Counted from the stretch's first letter, positions 1 to 9,439 are shown. The stretch: DNA of 42,940 nucleotides from Halieaceae bacterium (GCA_026710905.1 JAPOQD010000144.1:1-42940), one strand, 5' to 3'. Program-made: numbers and translations. The notes: generated by a model not told the origin, from the sequence alone.

Positions 1-10
1 AATCTGCGGG

Positions 11-193
11 CTAGCAGCCTGTCGGGCTTGGGCGTCCGTAGCGAGGGAAAGTCCGTTTTGAGTCATTTTTTGTAACTGCTCACGCCCCCCAAAAAAAGGG
101 CTCTGACCCCTTTTTTCCGACGAAGAATTGCAAAAAAAAGGGCCAAAACGGCTTTTCCGCAGTAGGACAGTCCCAAGTCCGACAGGCTGCTAG
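11..193. repeat. MITE-like palindromic element, long form
   Basis: The outer arms at 11-32 and 172-193 are inverted copies of each other, matching at 21 of 22 positions, and both begin or end with CTAG. A second inverted pair lies inside at 46-60 and 144-158. Near the centre, at 91-116, is a quasi-palindrome with an A/T-rich flank around GGGCTCTGACCCC. The nested symmetry and the lack of any coding frame suggest a non-autonomous mobile element or REP/BIME-like unit. The right arm overlaps the last bases of the peptidase gene, including its stop codon at 190-192. A shorter relative lies at 3160-3220. Confidence 0.65.
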
Positions 194-3132
194 AGTTTGA
201 TAATGTTCAGCCCTTGTTCCTCAACGATGTCGTGGGCCTGCTCCAGCCCGGTCTGACTGGTGATAATGGCGGTGCAGGCCAATTCCGGGCGCAGATATCT
301 TTCCGCCACACGCTGCAGATCCTTGACGGTTTGGGCCAGTACTCTCTGCCGAAACCGGGCCTGCTGTTGTGGGTCGCGTCCAAACAACTGGTCGTAAAAG
401 TGCTTTTTTGCTTCACCGGCAGGTGAACCAGGTTTGTCCAGGGCGCCAATGACTCCAAGAATGGCTTGTTCCAGTGGCTCATATCCGTGCGCAGCATCCT
501 GCAACCACTCAATGGCCGCCTGAAAATCAGCCAGGGTTTCCCCCAGCCGCGGGTCGCGGTAGGAGTAGAACCGAAATGCTCCGATATCGGAATCCTGTGA
601 CGCGCCACCGCCGTAGGCCCCACCTTTTTCACGAATGGCGCGATGCAGATAACCATTGCGCAGAAAACCCCCGAGTACGGTCAGCCCGGCTGCATCGGGA
701 TGGTCAACGGCTACACTTGGCCAAGCCTGGGCGCAAAAATTCACCTGGGTATTGGTAACCCAGATTTCGCGCCGGGATTCCTGCACCTTCGCTAACTCTG
801 ATTCGGCCTGGCCAGCGCCGGAACCGGCAAATCCACGCCATAACTGCAGGCAGTTATCGGCCTGTTCATCGGTATATTCCGCATCGCCCACTGTCAGGAA
901 CTGGAAAGGCATTTCCAATACTTGTGCATGCAGGCCGGCGAGTTGCCCGGAGAATGCCTGTAGCCGGTCATTTTCTTGCAAGGAGTCATCCAGCGACTTG
1001 AGGTGTTTGATCCCTGCCAGGCCCCCGAGTTGGTGACGCAGTCTGGCGGCGGGGCTCATTCCTGCACAGGCGGCCGTCATGGCCAAGCCATGACCGTTAC
1101 CGGTCACCGACCGCTCACTGCGGGCCCGCTGCTGTGATACCAACTCCCGTATACGTTCCAACTCATCGAAACGTACCTTTTCCAGGGTGTCGCGCATCAG
1201 TTGCGCAGCGGTCTGCTGATTGCGCTGCAAGGCCGTTGAGGAAAGCGCCAGGCAGGACGATACCTGCTGCGTATCATCAATCGCTCCGTGCATATTGGTA
1301 AAGGCGTGAATACTGCCGCAAGTGGCGGACTGGCGGTCCTGCACCTCCAGATAGGTGGCGCCCTCCAGGCCCAACTCGGTGAGAGAATGGCTGTAGTAGG
1401 GCAGCAATGCCCATTGCTCAGGGCTGAGGCCGGGCAGGGGTGCTACAGCTTGCTGGTAGACCAGACCATTGGTGCCCTGCTGGTAGCGGGTCAGCAAATG
1501 CTCGCCATCCCGATGCAGGCTGGGAGAGAACTCGGGAATCTCTGTGGGGATGTCCTCGAGCGTGACTTTCGGCAGCACGCTGTCATCATCCACCTGTTCC
1601 TGGCGCTGTGCGAGTTGCTCGGCCTGACGGACGATTTCCCGACGTTGCGATTCACTGAGTTGCACCTTGATGCCGGCCAGCCTGTTTGCCTCAGCCTGTT
1701 GGCGCTGGCGTGACAACTCCCGGTCGGGTGACATCACCAAACGCACCCGGTGGCAGTTTTCCAGCAGCAGTTTGCGGGCCAGTTGCTTGATGTACTCCGG
1801 GTCCTTAATGCAGGACCGTAACTTCTCCAGTACCGGGTCCAGGTTGAGCATGGCGATGGGATCCCGGTAGTGAGTTGCACAGCCCAGGGCAGTCAACAGC
1901 AAGCGCAAGCCATAAGGGAAACCGTCGCCGCTGATTTCTCGCTGATGTAACTCCAACTGGTGCAGTACCGCTTCGAGACGTTGCCTGGGTACGCCTCGCA
2001 TGGCAACCTGTTCAATGACTTCCAGCACCAGGGTTTCCATCTCATCGGCGTGTTCTGCGGCGCTGCCTTCGAGGCCGCAGCCAAACACCATTTCACGCTG
2101 GGAATCCTCGAGACCACACAAGGGGGAGGGCGCCTGTCCCAGGTTCGTGGTTTCCAGTGCCTTTCGCAGGGGTGAAGCGCTATTATCGAGTAACACACTG
2201 GACAGCAGTTGCGCCTCCAGCAGTTGTTCGAGATCGGTACTTTCTCCCAACAACCAGGCCATCACCACATGGGTTTTTCTTTCACTGTTGTCTGCATCGT
2301 CATAGGCGTAGCTGGCGCTGACCCGCAGCGGCTCGGTCAGCCGTTGTTCACGGGGCACGGTGATTGCCCGTTTTAGCCTGTCGAAGCGGCCCAGGGCTTT
2401 TTCCTGAAAATTTTGCTGGTGTTGGTGGGCCGGGATATCGCCAAAGGTCATGAAAATGGCATTGCTGGGATGATAGTGACTGCGGTAAAAATCCTGCAAT
2501 TGCCCATAGCTCAGGTTGGGGATCATTTCCGGATCTCCGCCACTGTTGAAATGATAGGTCGTGGTGGGGAACAGATGTGTGCACAGGGTTTGCCACAGGG
2601 TGCTGGTTACCGAACTCATGGCGCCCTTCATTTCGTTAAAGACTACCCCTTTGAACAGCAGTTCGGATTGAGGGTCCCCCGGCTCGGCGAATTCCAGGCG
2701 ATGGCCCTCCTGGGCGAAATCCAGCGGGTCCAAGCGGGCAAAAAACACCGCGTCCAGGTATACATCCAACAGGTTGTCGAAGTCCTTGCGGTTCTGGCTG
2801 GCAAAGGGGTAGGCGGTCCAGTCACTGCTGGTGAAGGCATTCATGAAGGTATTGAGGGAGCGGCGCAGCATCATGAAGAACGGGTCCCGCACCGGGAAGC
2901 GCTCGCTGCCGCAGAGCGCCGTATGTTCGAGGATATGCGCAACGCCGGAGGAATCCTCGGGTACGGTTCGCAGCGCCACCAGAAACACATTCTCACGGTT
3001 ATCCGCGGCCAGGTGATAGTGCATGGCGCCGGTGGCGCGGTGCTCGAATTGCTCCACCTGCAAGTTGAGGGTATCAATATACTCGCTGCGAACCTGGTCG
3101 AACGCAGGGTGTGCCTGGCTGGATCTGTTCAT
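190..3132 (-). CDS. M16C family zinc metallopeptidase (insulinase/PreP-like)
   Basis: A 980-residue protein with the inverted zinc motif HxxEH of M16 peptidases (HILEH, residues 66-70). The downstream zinc-ligand glutamate is probably E167 in NEMKGAM. Near the C-terminus is the usual M16 R/Y segment (REKGGAYGGGAS), which helps close the catalytic chamber. The length and two-halved architecture match the M16C branch (presequence protease/Cym1-like), which degrades short unstructured peptides inside a clamshell. No signal peptide is evident, so a cytosolic peptide-clearing role is likely; that is family knowledge. ATG is at 3132. Only about 28 bases separate it from the hairpin at 3160-3220, so expression must come from inside that repeat or by read-through from mnmC. 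The stop lies inside the other repeat. Confidence 0.9.
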   Translation of the reverse strand: MNRSSQAHPAFDQVRSEYIDTLNLQVEQFEHRATGAMHYHLAADNRENVFLVALRTVPEDSSGVAHILEHTALCGSERFPVRDPFFMMLRRSLNTFMNAFTSSDWTAYPFASQNRKDFDNLLDVYLDAVFFARLDPLDFAQEGHRLEFAEPGDPQSELLFKGVVFNEMKGAMSSVTSTLWQTLCTHLFPTTTYHFNSGGDPEMIPNLSYGQLQDFYRSHYHPSNAIFMTFGDIPAHQHQQNFQEKALGRFDRLKRAITVPREQRLTEPLRVSASYAYDDADNSERKTHVVMAWLLGESTDLEQLLEAQLLSSVLLDNSASPLRKALETTNLGQAPSPLCGLEDSQREMVFGCGLEGSAAEHADEMETLVLEVIEQVAMRGVPRQRLEAVLHQLELHQREISGDGFPYGLRLLLTALGCATHYRDPIAMLNLDPVLEKLRSCIKDPEYIKQLARKLLLENCHRVRLVMSPDRELSRQRQQAEANRLAGIKVQLSESQRREIVRQAEQLAQRQEQVDDDSVLPKVTLEDIPTEIPEFSPSLHRDGEHLLTRYQQGTNGLVYQQAVAPLPGLSPEQWALLPYYSHSLTELGLEGATYLEVQDRQSATCGSIHAFTNMHGAIDDTQQVSSCLALSSTALQRNQQTAAQLMRDTLEKVRFDELERIRELVSQQRARSERSVTGNGHGLAMTAACAGMSPAARLRHQLGGLAGIKHLKSLDDSLQENDRLQAFSGQLAGLHAQVLEMPFQFLTVGDAEYTDEQADNCLQLWRGFAGSGAGQAESELAKVQESRREIWVTNTQVNFCAQAWPSVAVDHPDAAGLTVLGGFLRNGYLHRAIREKGGAYGGGASQDSDIGAFRFYSYRDPRLGETLADFQAAIEWLQDAAHGYEPLEQAILGVIGALDKPGSPAGEAKKHFYDQLFGRDPQQQARFRQRVLAQTVKDLQRVAERYLRPELACTAIITSQTGLEQAHDIVEEQGLNIIKL

Positions 3133-3159
3133 GCGCCGGTTTTCCCGAAAAAGGCTATT

Positions 3160-3220
3160 CTAGCAGCCTGCCGGACTTGGGACAGTCCTACTACGGACGC
3201 CCAAGCCCGACAGGCTGCTC
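3160..3220. repeat. Palindromic repeat, short form of the 11-193 element
   Basis: The arms at about 3161-3181 and 3200-3219 pair over roughly 20 bases with two mismatches around an 18-base loop. The left arm plus loop (through CAGTCCTACT) matches the reverse complement of 161-193, and the right half matches 11-40. It therefore looks like an internally deleted copy of the long element. It sits between mnmC and the M16 peptidase gene. There is no T-run after the stem, so a simple intrinsic terminator is unlikely, although an RNA-stabilising hairpin is possible. Confidence 0.7.
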
Positions 3221-3254
3221 GCCCGGCGTTGCGGCTACTGCCGAGAAATTTGCA

Positions 3255-5288
3255 CTACAGCCGCCTGCGTTTCAGGCCGCGGATAATAAAACGGGTGGGC
3301 GAAAGGGCTTGTTGCAAAGCGGTATCCAGCGGCGCAGCTGCGCCGGTGATCTGCGCTGCCAGCAATTCGGCAGCCAGTGGGGTCGAAGTCAGGCCGCGAG
3401 CGCCATGCGCGGTATTCAGATAAAGCCCCGGCAACATGGTGCCGTACTGCTCGGAGGTTTGCCTGGCATTCTGGCGTAGAAAGGCAAAATCCTGCCGCAC
3501 CGCGTTGAAATCGGGGGCCGGCCCCACGATGGGAAGGTAATCGGGGCTGGTGCAGCGAAAGCCGACCCGGCCAGGCAAATTGACTGCATCGGCGTGGTCC
3601 AGGTATTCAAGGTCCAGGGCTGTCTGCAATTTTTCCAGGTTGGCTTGATGCGAATCGGTCCGCAAGTGAGGGTCCTCGTCACCGAGGTCGAAGCTGGCCC
3701 CGATACAATGTATTCTGCTCCGGGCCGGCGCCACAAAGCCAGAGTGGCAGATGACTGTACGCAACTGCCGGAGTTCACCACGGCTGGGCAAATGGGTGAC
3801 CTGCCCGCGAATCTTCTGTAGCGGTAACCATCGGGTTTCGGCCCATTGGGATGCTTCATGGCCGCTGGCGATGACCAGGGTGGGGGTCTGGTGCAGCAGC
3901 GTTCCCTGTTGGTCAAACAGGCGCCAGCCGGTTCCGGCCCTCGCAACCCGCACCGTGCCGCAGTCCTCAAGCAGGGTGATGCGAGGGTGCTGCAGCATTG
4001 CCCTGCAGATTGCCGGAGGGTGCAGCCAGCCGCCTTCGGGGTAAAACAGACCACCGGGGCAGCGTTTCAGGCCGCTGATTGCCGCTGCTTCAGCGGCGCC
4101 CAGGGAGCGAACCAGGTTGGGTAAACCGGCTACAACTCGGGCAAGTTCGGGGTCAACCTCCGGGTGCTCAAGCAACTGCAGGACGCCACAAAACTCACCA
4201 TCCCGGCCCGGCTGCCAGCTTCCGGCTGCCGCCAGACGACGGTAATAGCGCAGGGCGTAACCATAACTATGCACTGTAAAACTGTTAAGCGGGGAGTCCC
4301 GATTCGACAGGCGGGTATAGAGAACTCCCTGCAGGTTGCCGGAGGCCGCCGCGGCTACCCGCTCTCTTTCCAGCACAGTCACCTGCCAGTCCCGCCGGGC
4401 CAGGGCCTCGGCCGTCGCCGCCCCGGCCAGTCCGGCGCCGAGAATGGCTGCCACAGGTCTGTCGGCTTGCCTGATCCGCCTATGGCTTGGCGGGCCCAGA
4501 TGCCAACGTTGGGCGCCCTTGCGCCGGGTTTGGGTGGGAGCAACAGACCGGGTTTCGGTGGAGCCGTCATAGCGTCCGCTCAGCATCTCGCGTTTGTTGC
4601 CATAACCCGGGGCCTTGCTGATGCTGAAGTGTGCATCCCGCAGTCCTCGCCGTACCTGTCCGGCGGTGCTGAAGGTGGCGAAGCTGGCCCGAGGGCTGCT
4701 CAGTGCGGCCATGGACTGGAACAGTTCCGAGGTCCACATCTCCGGGTTGCGCGCCGGTGAAAAACCATCCAGGAACCAGCAGTCGATTGACTGTTCCGGT
4801 TCCTCTTGCAGGCTTTGCAATGCTTCAGCCGCATCCGCGTACACCAGGTCAAGAACAAGCCGTCCTTTCTCGAACAGTAAGCGATGCCGGCCCGGCAAGG
4901 CGTGCGGATACTGGGCAAGTAATTGTTCTCCCAGGCTGGACAGGCAATTCCATTGACCGAATGCTCGCCCACAGTCTGGCGCCGGCAAGGGAAATTTCTC
5001 AATGGCCAGATAATGCAAGTGAGTGCAGCGCCGGGGGTCGTCAAGCCAGGCCAGCCAGGTGGCCAGAAAATTCAGCCCCGTGCCGAAACCTGTTTCGCAG
5101 ATGCTGAAGTGAGACCGGCCCAGCCAGGCTTCAGGTAAATGATTCCCCCTGAGGAAGACGTGGCGAGCTTCCTCCAGGCCGGATTCACGGGAGAAATAGA
5201 TGTCATCGAAATCAACGGATCGCGGGATGTTGCCGGACCAGACCAGTTTGGCCGCGGGCAACGCCTGCCAGCGCCGCTCAGTACTCAC
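3255..5288 (-). CDS. mnmC: Bifunctional tRNA mnm5s2U biosynthesis protein MnmC
   Basis: A 677-residue fused enzyme for the last steps of mnm5s2U34 synthesis in tRNA. The N-terminal half is the SAM-dependent MnmD methyltransferase, with SAM motif ETGFGTGLNFL near residues 65-75 and LDGFSPARNPEMW near 173-185. The C-terminal half is the FAD oxidase that removes the carboxymethyl group: a Rossmann GxGxxG (LGAGLAGAATA) lies near 283-293, and the FAD-closing HGARGLTSTPLAAELL segment lies near the end. The length matches the fused gammaproteobacterial form (E. coli about 668). It is the third gene of a minus-strand run, 15 bases after cmoB, so the transcript covers two separate U34 modification pathways. 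The start ATG follows directly from the cmoB spacing. Confidence 0.96.
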   Translation of the reverse strand: MSTERRWQALPAAKLVWSGNIPRSVDFDDIYFSRESGLEEARHVFLRGNHLPEAWLGRSHFSICETGFGTGLNFLATWLAWLDDPRRCTHLHYLAIEKFPLPAPDCGRAFGQWNCLSSLGEQLLAQYPHALPGRHRLLFEKGRLVLDLVYADAAEALQSLQEEPEQSIDCWFLDGFSPARNPEMWTSELFQSMAALSSPRASFATFSTAGQVRRGLRDAHFSISKAPGYGNKREMLSGRYDGSTETRSVAPTQTRRKGAQRWHLGPPSHRRIRQADRPVAAILGAGLAGAATAEALARRDWQVTVLERERVAAAASGNLQGVLYTRLSNRDSPLNSFTVHSYGYALRYYRRLAAAGSWQPGRDGEFCGVLQLLEHPEVDPELARVVAGLPNLVRSLGAAEAAAISGLKRCPGGLFYPEGGWLHPPAICRAMLQHPRITLLEDCGTVRVARAGTGWRLFDQQGTLLHQTPTLVIASGHEASQWAETRWLPLQKIRGQVTHLPSRGELRQLRTVICHSGFVAPARSRIHCIGASFDLGDEDPHLRTDSHQANLEKLQTALDLEYLDHADAVNLPGRVGFRCTSPDYLPIVGPAPDFNAVRQDFAFLRQNARQTSEQYGTMLPGLYLNTAHGARGLTSTPLAAELLAAQITGAAAPLDTALQQALSPTRFIIRGLKRRRL

Positions 5289-5303
5289 GGTTGCTCGCGC
5301 CGG

Positions 5304-6272
5304 TCATTTGCGGGCCATGAAAATCCCTCGCCGGGGCGCGGGGTATCCCTCTACTGTCAGGCTCTGATCTTGCGGGTCGAGGAAATCCGCCAGCGACTGG
5401 AACTGCATCCAGCCGGTAGTACGTTGTTCAGCACTAGTGGTAGCAGTAACATCAATCCGCCGTATATCCCGAAAGCCCAGCTTGTCCAGCCACAGCGTCA
5501 ACATCGCACAACTGGGAATGAACCAGACGTTACTCATGCGGGCATAGCGTCCCCGGGGAACCAGGCAGTGGCGCTCGTCCCCTTCCACCACCAGGGTCTC
5601 CAGGATCAGCTCTCCTCCGGGCCGCAGGCAGCCCCGCAAGGCTTGCAGGTGGTCCATGGGTGAACGGCGATGGTAGAGAATGCCCATGGAGAATACGCTA
5701 TCGAAGGCTTCCAGCCGCTTCGGGACCTGTTCGATGCCCAGCGGCAGCACCCATACCGCCGAATCCCTGATGTATTTTTGCACTGCCCAGAATTGCAGTA
5801 CAAACAACGGTGCAGGATCAATACCGATAACCTCACCGGCGCCGGCGCCGCGCATGCGCCAGCAGTGGTACCCATTACCGCAACCCACATCGAGTACGCG
5901 TCTGCCCTTCAGCGGCGTCAGCGCTTGCTCCAGCCGCGCCCATTTGAGATCCGAACGCCACTCGCTATCAATGCTCAGCCCAAACAGTTCATAGGGCCCC
6001 TTGCGCCAGGGACACAGCCGCCGCAACCCGGCTTCCAACTGTCGCCTCTCCCCGCTGCTCGCCTGGCCGCCAGAACCCACCCGCACGCTGGGTCCGGTCA
6101 GGTCCACCATCGCGGGTTCAAGTTCCGGGAGTTGGTTCAAGGCATCTTTCCAACGGGGCAGGTCGCCGTGACGGCCCGGTTGCAAACTCGCCGCGATTTG
6201 CTCAGGAAGACAATTTGCCCAGGGGCGCAGATCCTGGTTTTGCCAGCGCTGGATCAGGGCTTGGTAGTCCAT
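5304..6272 (-). CDS. cmoB: tRNA U34 carboxymethyltransferase CmoB
   Basis: A 322-residue protein, the same size as E. coli CmoB. It transfers the carboxymethyl group of carboxy-SAM to 5-hydroxyuridine 34, giving cmo5U in tRNAs that read four-fold degenerate codons. The SAM-type motif LDVGCGNGYHCWRM sits near residues 126-139. The conserved N-terminal WKDALNQLPEL and the later FSMGILYHRRSP stretch are typical of the family. Its ATG overlaps the cmoA stop by one base (TAATG), a sign of translational coupling with the enzyme that makes its cofactor. mnmC follows 15 bases downstream. Confidence 0.97.
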   Translation of the reverse strand: MDYQALIQRWQNQDLRPWANCLPEQIAASLQPGRHGDLPRWKDALNQLPELEPAMVDLTGPSVRVGSGGQASSGERRQLEAGLRRLCPWRKGPYELFGLSIDSEWRSDLKWARLEQALTPLKGRRVLDVGCGNGYHCWRMRGAGAGEVIGIDPAPLFVLQFWAVQKYIRDSAVWVLPLGIEQVPKRLEAFDSVFSMGILYHRRSPMDHLQALRGCLRPGGELILETLVVEGDERHCLVPRGRYARMSNVWFIPSCAMLTLWLDKLGFRDIRRIDVTATTSAEQRTTGWMQFQSLADFLDPQDQSLTVEGYPAPRRGIFMARK

Positions 6273-7003
6273 TATTTAAAGGCGATCAGAGAGACGAAGT
6301 TACAGCACTGAAACCACGGATCAGAACGGGAAAAACCTGCCTTGCCAAGCCGTTGCCGGTGTTGCTGCAGGGTTTCCGGTATCAGTATATTCTCCAGCGC
6401 CGAGCGTTTCCCGGAAATTTCCATTTCGCTGTAACCCTGGCTCCTCTTGAATTCTTCGTGCAGTTCCTGCTGTAGCCGGTTCACGCCGGGGTCGGCAAAG
6501 ACGATTTTCTCCGACAGCAAGAGGATACCGCCGGGATTCAGCCCCCGGTATATTTGCCCCAGCAAGGGCTCGCGCCGGGACGGTTCGATGAATTGCAGGC
6601 TAAAGTTCAGCGCCACCATGGAGGCATTCGTAATGTGGCACTCCAGCAGGTCCATTAAATGAAGTTGCACCGCGGCATGATCACTGTCTGCGGCGATCAA
6701 TGCAGCGCAGCGGTCTATCATGGAGGGGGAATTATCCACTCCGTGTATGGTGCAACCGTGGCGCTTCAAACCCCGGCGCATGGCCAGGGTCGAAGCGCCC
6801 AGAGAGCAACCGAGGTCATAGAGGTTGCTGCCCGAGGTGGCGTAGCGGCCCGCCAGTAATCCGGTCATGGCAATAATGCTGGCATAACCCGGCACCGAGC
6901 GCCTGATCATGTCGGGAAATACCCTCGCCACCTCGTCATCGAAGGTAAATGTTGCTGGCTCGGCCATTGGCCGGGCATATATGGTGTCGCGGGAGTCGTT
7001 CAT
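6272..7003 (-). CDS. cmoA: Carboxy-SAM synthase CmoA
   Basis: CmoA converts SAM and prephenate into carboxy-SAM, the cofactor used by CmoB. I place the start at the ATG at 7001-7003, giving 243 residues beginning MNDSRDTIYARP. This matches the usual family N-terminus and size; a longer reading frame to 7186 adds 61 residues with no family resemblance. The SAM-binding segment LYDLGCSLGASTLAM and the VALNFSLQFI motif are recognisable. It is the first gene of the cmoA-cmoB-mnmC operon, so its promoter should lie in 7004-7130, which it shares with the divergent hydrolase gene. No strong -35/-10 pair facing cmoA is obvious there. Confidence 0.96.
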   Translation of the reverse strand: MNDSRDTIYARPMAEPATFTFDDEVARVFPDMIRRSVPGYASIIAMTGLLAGRYATSGSNLYDLGCSLGASTLAMRRGLKRHGCTIHGVDNSPSMIDRCAALIAADSDHAAVQLHLMDLLECHITNASMVALNFSLQFIEPSRREPLLGQIYRGLNPGGILLLSEKIVFADPGVNRLQQELHEEFKRSQGYSEMEISGKRSALENILIPETLQQHRQRLGKAGFSRSDPWFQCCNFVSLIAFK

Positions 7004-7130
7004 GCCGGTGACCGGCGACGATAGCACAGCTCCAAAGCGCATACACCTCCCTGCTCCCCCTGGTGAAGTCCGCGGGCAAGAACAACGAGCAGGTAGGCAA
7101 TCCCCCGCAGCCGTGGAATAATGCGCCGTG

Positions 7131-7991
7131 ATGACGGCAACAAAGAAAATAAATTCATCGCGGAACGCCACCCCTCCGGTCACCACTGCCAGGCAAGCCG
7201 CGCCGCCCGCAATCGGCTACAGCCTGCTGGAAGTGCCCCGAATAGTATTGGAGTTGGGCAGTTCGCTGGCCCTCGCTCCCTTGTTGAGACGATTACCCGG
7301 CGGCGACGGCCATACGGTAATGACCTTGCCGCCTTTTCTGGGCGCGGAAGGCTGTACGGCGCTGTTGCGCCGATACCTCGATAAACTGGGGTATCGGGCG
7401 ATATCCTGGGGTCTCGGCCGCAATATGCCGCGGCGGATTTCCAGCATGGAACAACTCATGGCCTTTCGCCGTGAAACAGAGGCGGCCATTGCTGAAATTC
7501 TTGCTGATGAAGTCGAGAGCAGCGGCCAAGCGGTCAGCCTGGTGGGCTGGAGCCTGGGCGGTTTGCACGCCGCCGGATTGGCCCACCGCCACCCGGATCT
7601 GGTGCGCCAGGTGGTTACCCTCGGTACGCCTTTCGGTGATTTTCGCGGTACTGCCCTTTACCCGCTGATGCGGCGCATCCACAAAGTGCCGCTATCCGAG
7701 GATGCTATACACGAGTGGAAAGCTCACACTTTTGCCGGGGAGTTGAAGGCGCCCATCTCTGCCCTGTACAGCCTGAGCGATGGGGTGGTCAACACCGATA
7801 TTGCCTGCTTGCCGGAACATGAGTTAACCGAGAACATCGCTGTTCTGGCCAGCCATGTCGGCTTCCCCTTCAACCCCCTGGTGCGCGCATTGCTTGCCGA
7901 ACGCCTGGCCCAGGCGCCCGGTCATTGGCGGCCCTGTTCCACGACGGCTATACAACCCCTTGTGCAGCGGCTGGTAGGGTATCCGAGTTAG
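7131..7991 (+). CDS. Alpha/beta hydrolase, putative esterase/lipase
   Basis: A 286-residue alpha/beta hydrolase. The nucleophile elbow GWSLGG (consensus GxSxG) sits near residue 139, preceded by SLV and followed by LHAAGLAHRHPDLV, as in lipase/esterase families. The catalytic acid is probably the aspartate in YSLSDGVV and the histidine the one in VLASHVGFPFN; both are inferred from spacing. ATG at 7131 directly follows a GTG at 7128, and neither has a clear ribosome binding site. An AATAAT sequence at about 7117-7122 could be a -10 element, which would make the mRNA nearly leaderless. Its 3' end overlaps the convergent LuxC-like gene by four bases. The substrate is unknown. Confidence 0.85.
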   Translation: MTATKKINSSRNATPPVTTARQAAPPAIGYSLLEVPRIVLELGSSLALAPLLRRLPGGDGHTVMTLPPFLGAEGCTALLRRYLDKLGYRAISWGLGRNMPRRISSMEQLMAFRRETEAAIAEILADEVESSGQAVSLVGWSLGGLHAAGLAHRHPDLVRQVVTLGTPFGDFRGTALYPLMRRIHKVPLSEDAIHEWKAHTFAGELKAPISALYSLSDGVVNTDIACLPEHELTENIAVLASHVGFPFNPLVRALLAERLAQAPGHWRPCSTTAIQPLVQRLVGYPS

Positions 7992-9439
7992 CTTCGCCAC
8001 AGTGGCGCCACTACCTCCGGGTCGCAGCGTTCCTCAAAAATCCACTTGCACATGCGCCGCACCGGTTCGATGGCGTCCTGTGGCGTCGCGATGGCCACAT
8101 TGCAGGCATACCCCAGCGAGGTCAAACGCTGGGCGCCGTACAGAGGCAAACGGTCGCGCAATTCCTGTTTCAGGCTCTCCGGGTAAATACCCACGGTCTG
8201 GGTGTAAGCGGTTACCGCCGCTGTAACTTTCTCTATGTCATCCACCGGCACCAGGTTGGCCACACGGCCGCTCAACAACGGTGAATAGTCCACGGGTTCG
8301 TCGAATTGGGAGACGATGACCGCACCCTCCTGCTGCTCCCCTCCGATTACCCGGAAGAAGGTATCATCCAGCCGGGTCACCTCCACCTGCTCCAACAACT
8401 CCCGTGAAACCTGAAGCGGTGGCGTACTCAGGTACGGCGGAAGGGCCACAAGTTCGCGGTAGACCTGTTCGCCCAGGGCATTGACCTTCTCCAGACCGGT
8501 CAGATCTGTTCCACACAATACATACACTACCCTGGCGCTGGCGCAGGCTTCCTGGTTGGCTATACCGATGTCACAGGCCGTGCGCTTGGCTACTTCGATC
8601 ATGGTCTCTTCACTGTCGAAGGCTTCGGGCCCAATGATGGTGGCGCTGCGCTTGGGGTCCAGGGCGATCAATTCCAGGCCTGGCTGAATATACCGGGTCA
8701 CGTGCCTGACCGAGGCGAAGCCGCCCCAGGCGATTATTTTTTCGATATTTTCCGGGCGGTAGAGCTGCTGTTCCAGATGTGTATCCCCGCCCTTCCAGTA
8801 CCCCACGCTAAGGTGCCTGGTCAAGGGGTGGTTCGGGGCGATATCCGCCAGGGTCCGGGCGATAGCCAGGGCGGTCAAGGGGTCGTTGGACGGCGCCTTG
8901 ATGATGGCGTCACTGCGGGTTATTGCATTGCGGATGATGGTAACAGCGGACACCAGACCGCCATTTCCGGCTGGTATATGTACACTTCTCGCGCCAAAAG
9001 CGCGGATGTTCACTTCACGGCCGTCCGCCAGGGTTTCGCTCACCCAGCCGTCCAGGTAGTTGATGCCGACCCGGGTTTCCGCGAGTTCGCGCACCTGCTC
9101 CCGTGAGAACACCTCGGGCAGCGTGGTGTAACTGCCCTGCAGCATGGATGCCGGGTAATTGGCGGCTACCATGGCCGCCTCGAAAGCCTGCTGGATATGG
9201 GGGTTATGTTCAAACTTCAGGGCCTGACCCAGCGCCTCCAGCAGATCCAGAATTTCTTCGAAAGGTATTTCCTGCAGGTCCCTCAGCGCCATTGGGTTGG
9301 ACAGGGGCAATTGCTGCAGATACTGGTGTGGGTCCGGCGCCCGGAATCCATCCCCGCCATCCCTGCGCAAGCCGAACTCCCGCCAGTTTTCCTCGATCAA
9401 CTCGCCACGGATGAACAGGGGTACGTCAAAGGAACTCAT
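7988..9439 (-). CDS. LuxC-like acyl-CoA/acyl-protein reductase
   Basis: A 483-residue protein of the LuxC family, a branch of the aldehyde dehydrogenase superfamily. These enzymes reduce an activated acyl group to an aldehyde with NADPH. The likely catalytic cysteine is in NQEACASARVVYV. The upstream PAGNGGLVSAVTIIRNAITRS-type region and the FASVRHVTRY segment fit the cofactor-binding part of the family. Its start ATG overlaps the stop of the LuxE-like gene (9436-9439), so the two are translationally coupled and probably act together. No luxAB luciferase genes are present, so the aldehyde presumably enters a lipid or natural-product pathway. The cofactor and role come from family knowledge. 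Confidence 0.88.
   Translation of the reverse strand: MSSFDVPLFIRGELIEENWREFGLRRDGGDGFRAPDPHQYLQQLPLSNPMALRDLQEIPFEEILDLLEALGQALKFEHNPHIQQAFEAAMVAANYPASMLQGSYTTLPEVFSREQVRELAETRVGINYLDGWVSETLADGREVNIRAFGARSVHIPAGNGGLVSAVTIIRNAITRSDAIIKAPSNDPLTALAIARTLADIAPNHPLTRHLSVGYWKGGDTHLEQQLYRPENIEKIIAWGGFASVRHVTRYIQPGLELIALDPKRSATIIGPEAFDSEETMIEVAKRTACDIGIANQEACASARVVYVLCGTDLTGLEKVNALGEQVYRELVALPPYLSTPPLQVSRELLEQVEVTRLDDTFFRVIGGEQQEGAVIVSQFDEPVDYSPLLSGRVANLVPVDDIEKVTAAVTAYTQTVGIYPESLKQELRDRLPLYGAQRLTSLGYACNVAIATPQDAIEPVRRMCKWIFEERCDPEVVAPLWRS

Noticed and set aside
2413-3423. Long plus-strand frame of 336 codons opposite the M16 peptidase
   Set aside because: It is the antisense shadow of a clear M16 gene with HxxEH, and its residues match no family.
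7131-7991. Calling the alpha/beta hydrolase LuxD
   Set aside because: It is on the opposite strand to the LuxE-LuxC pair and shows only the general GxSxG elbow.
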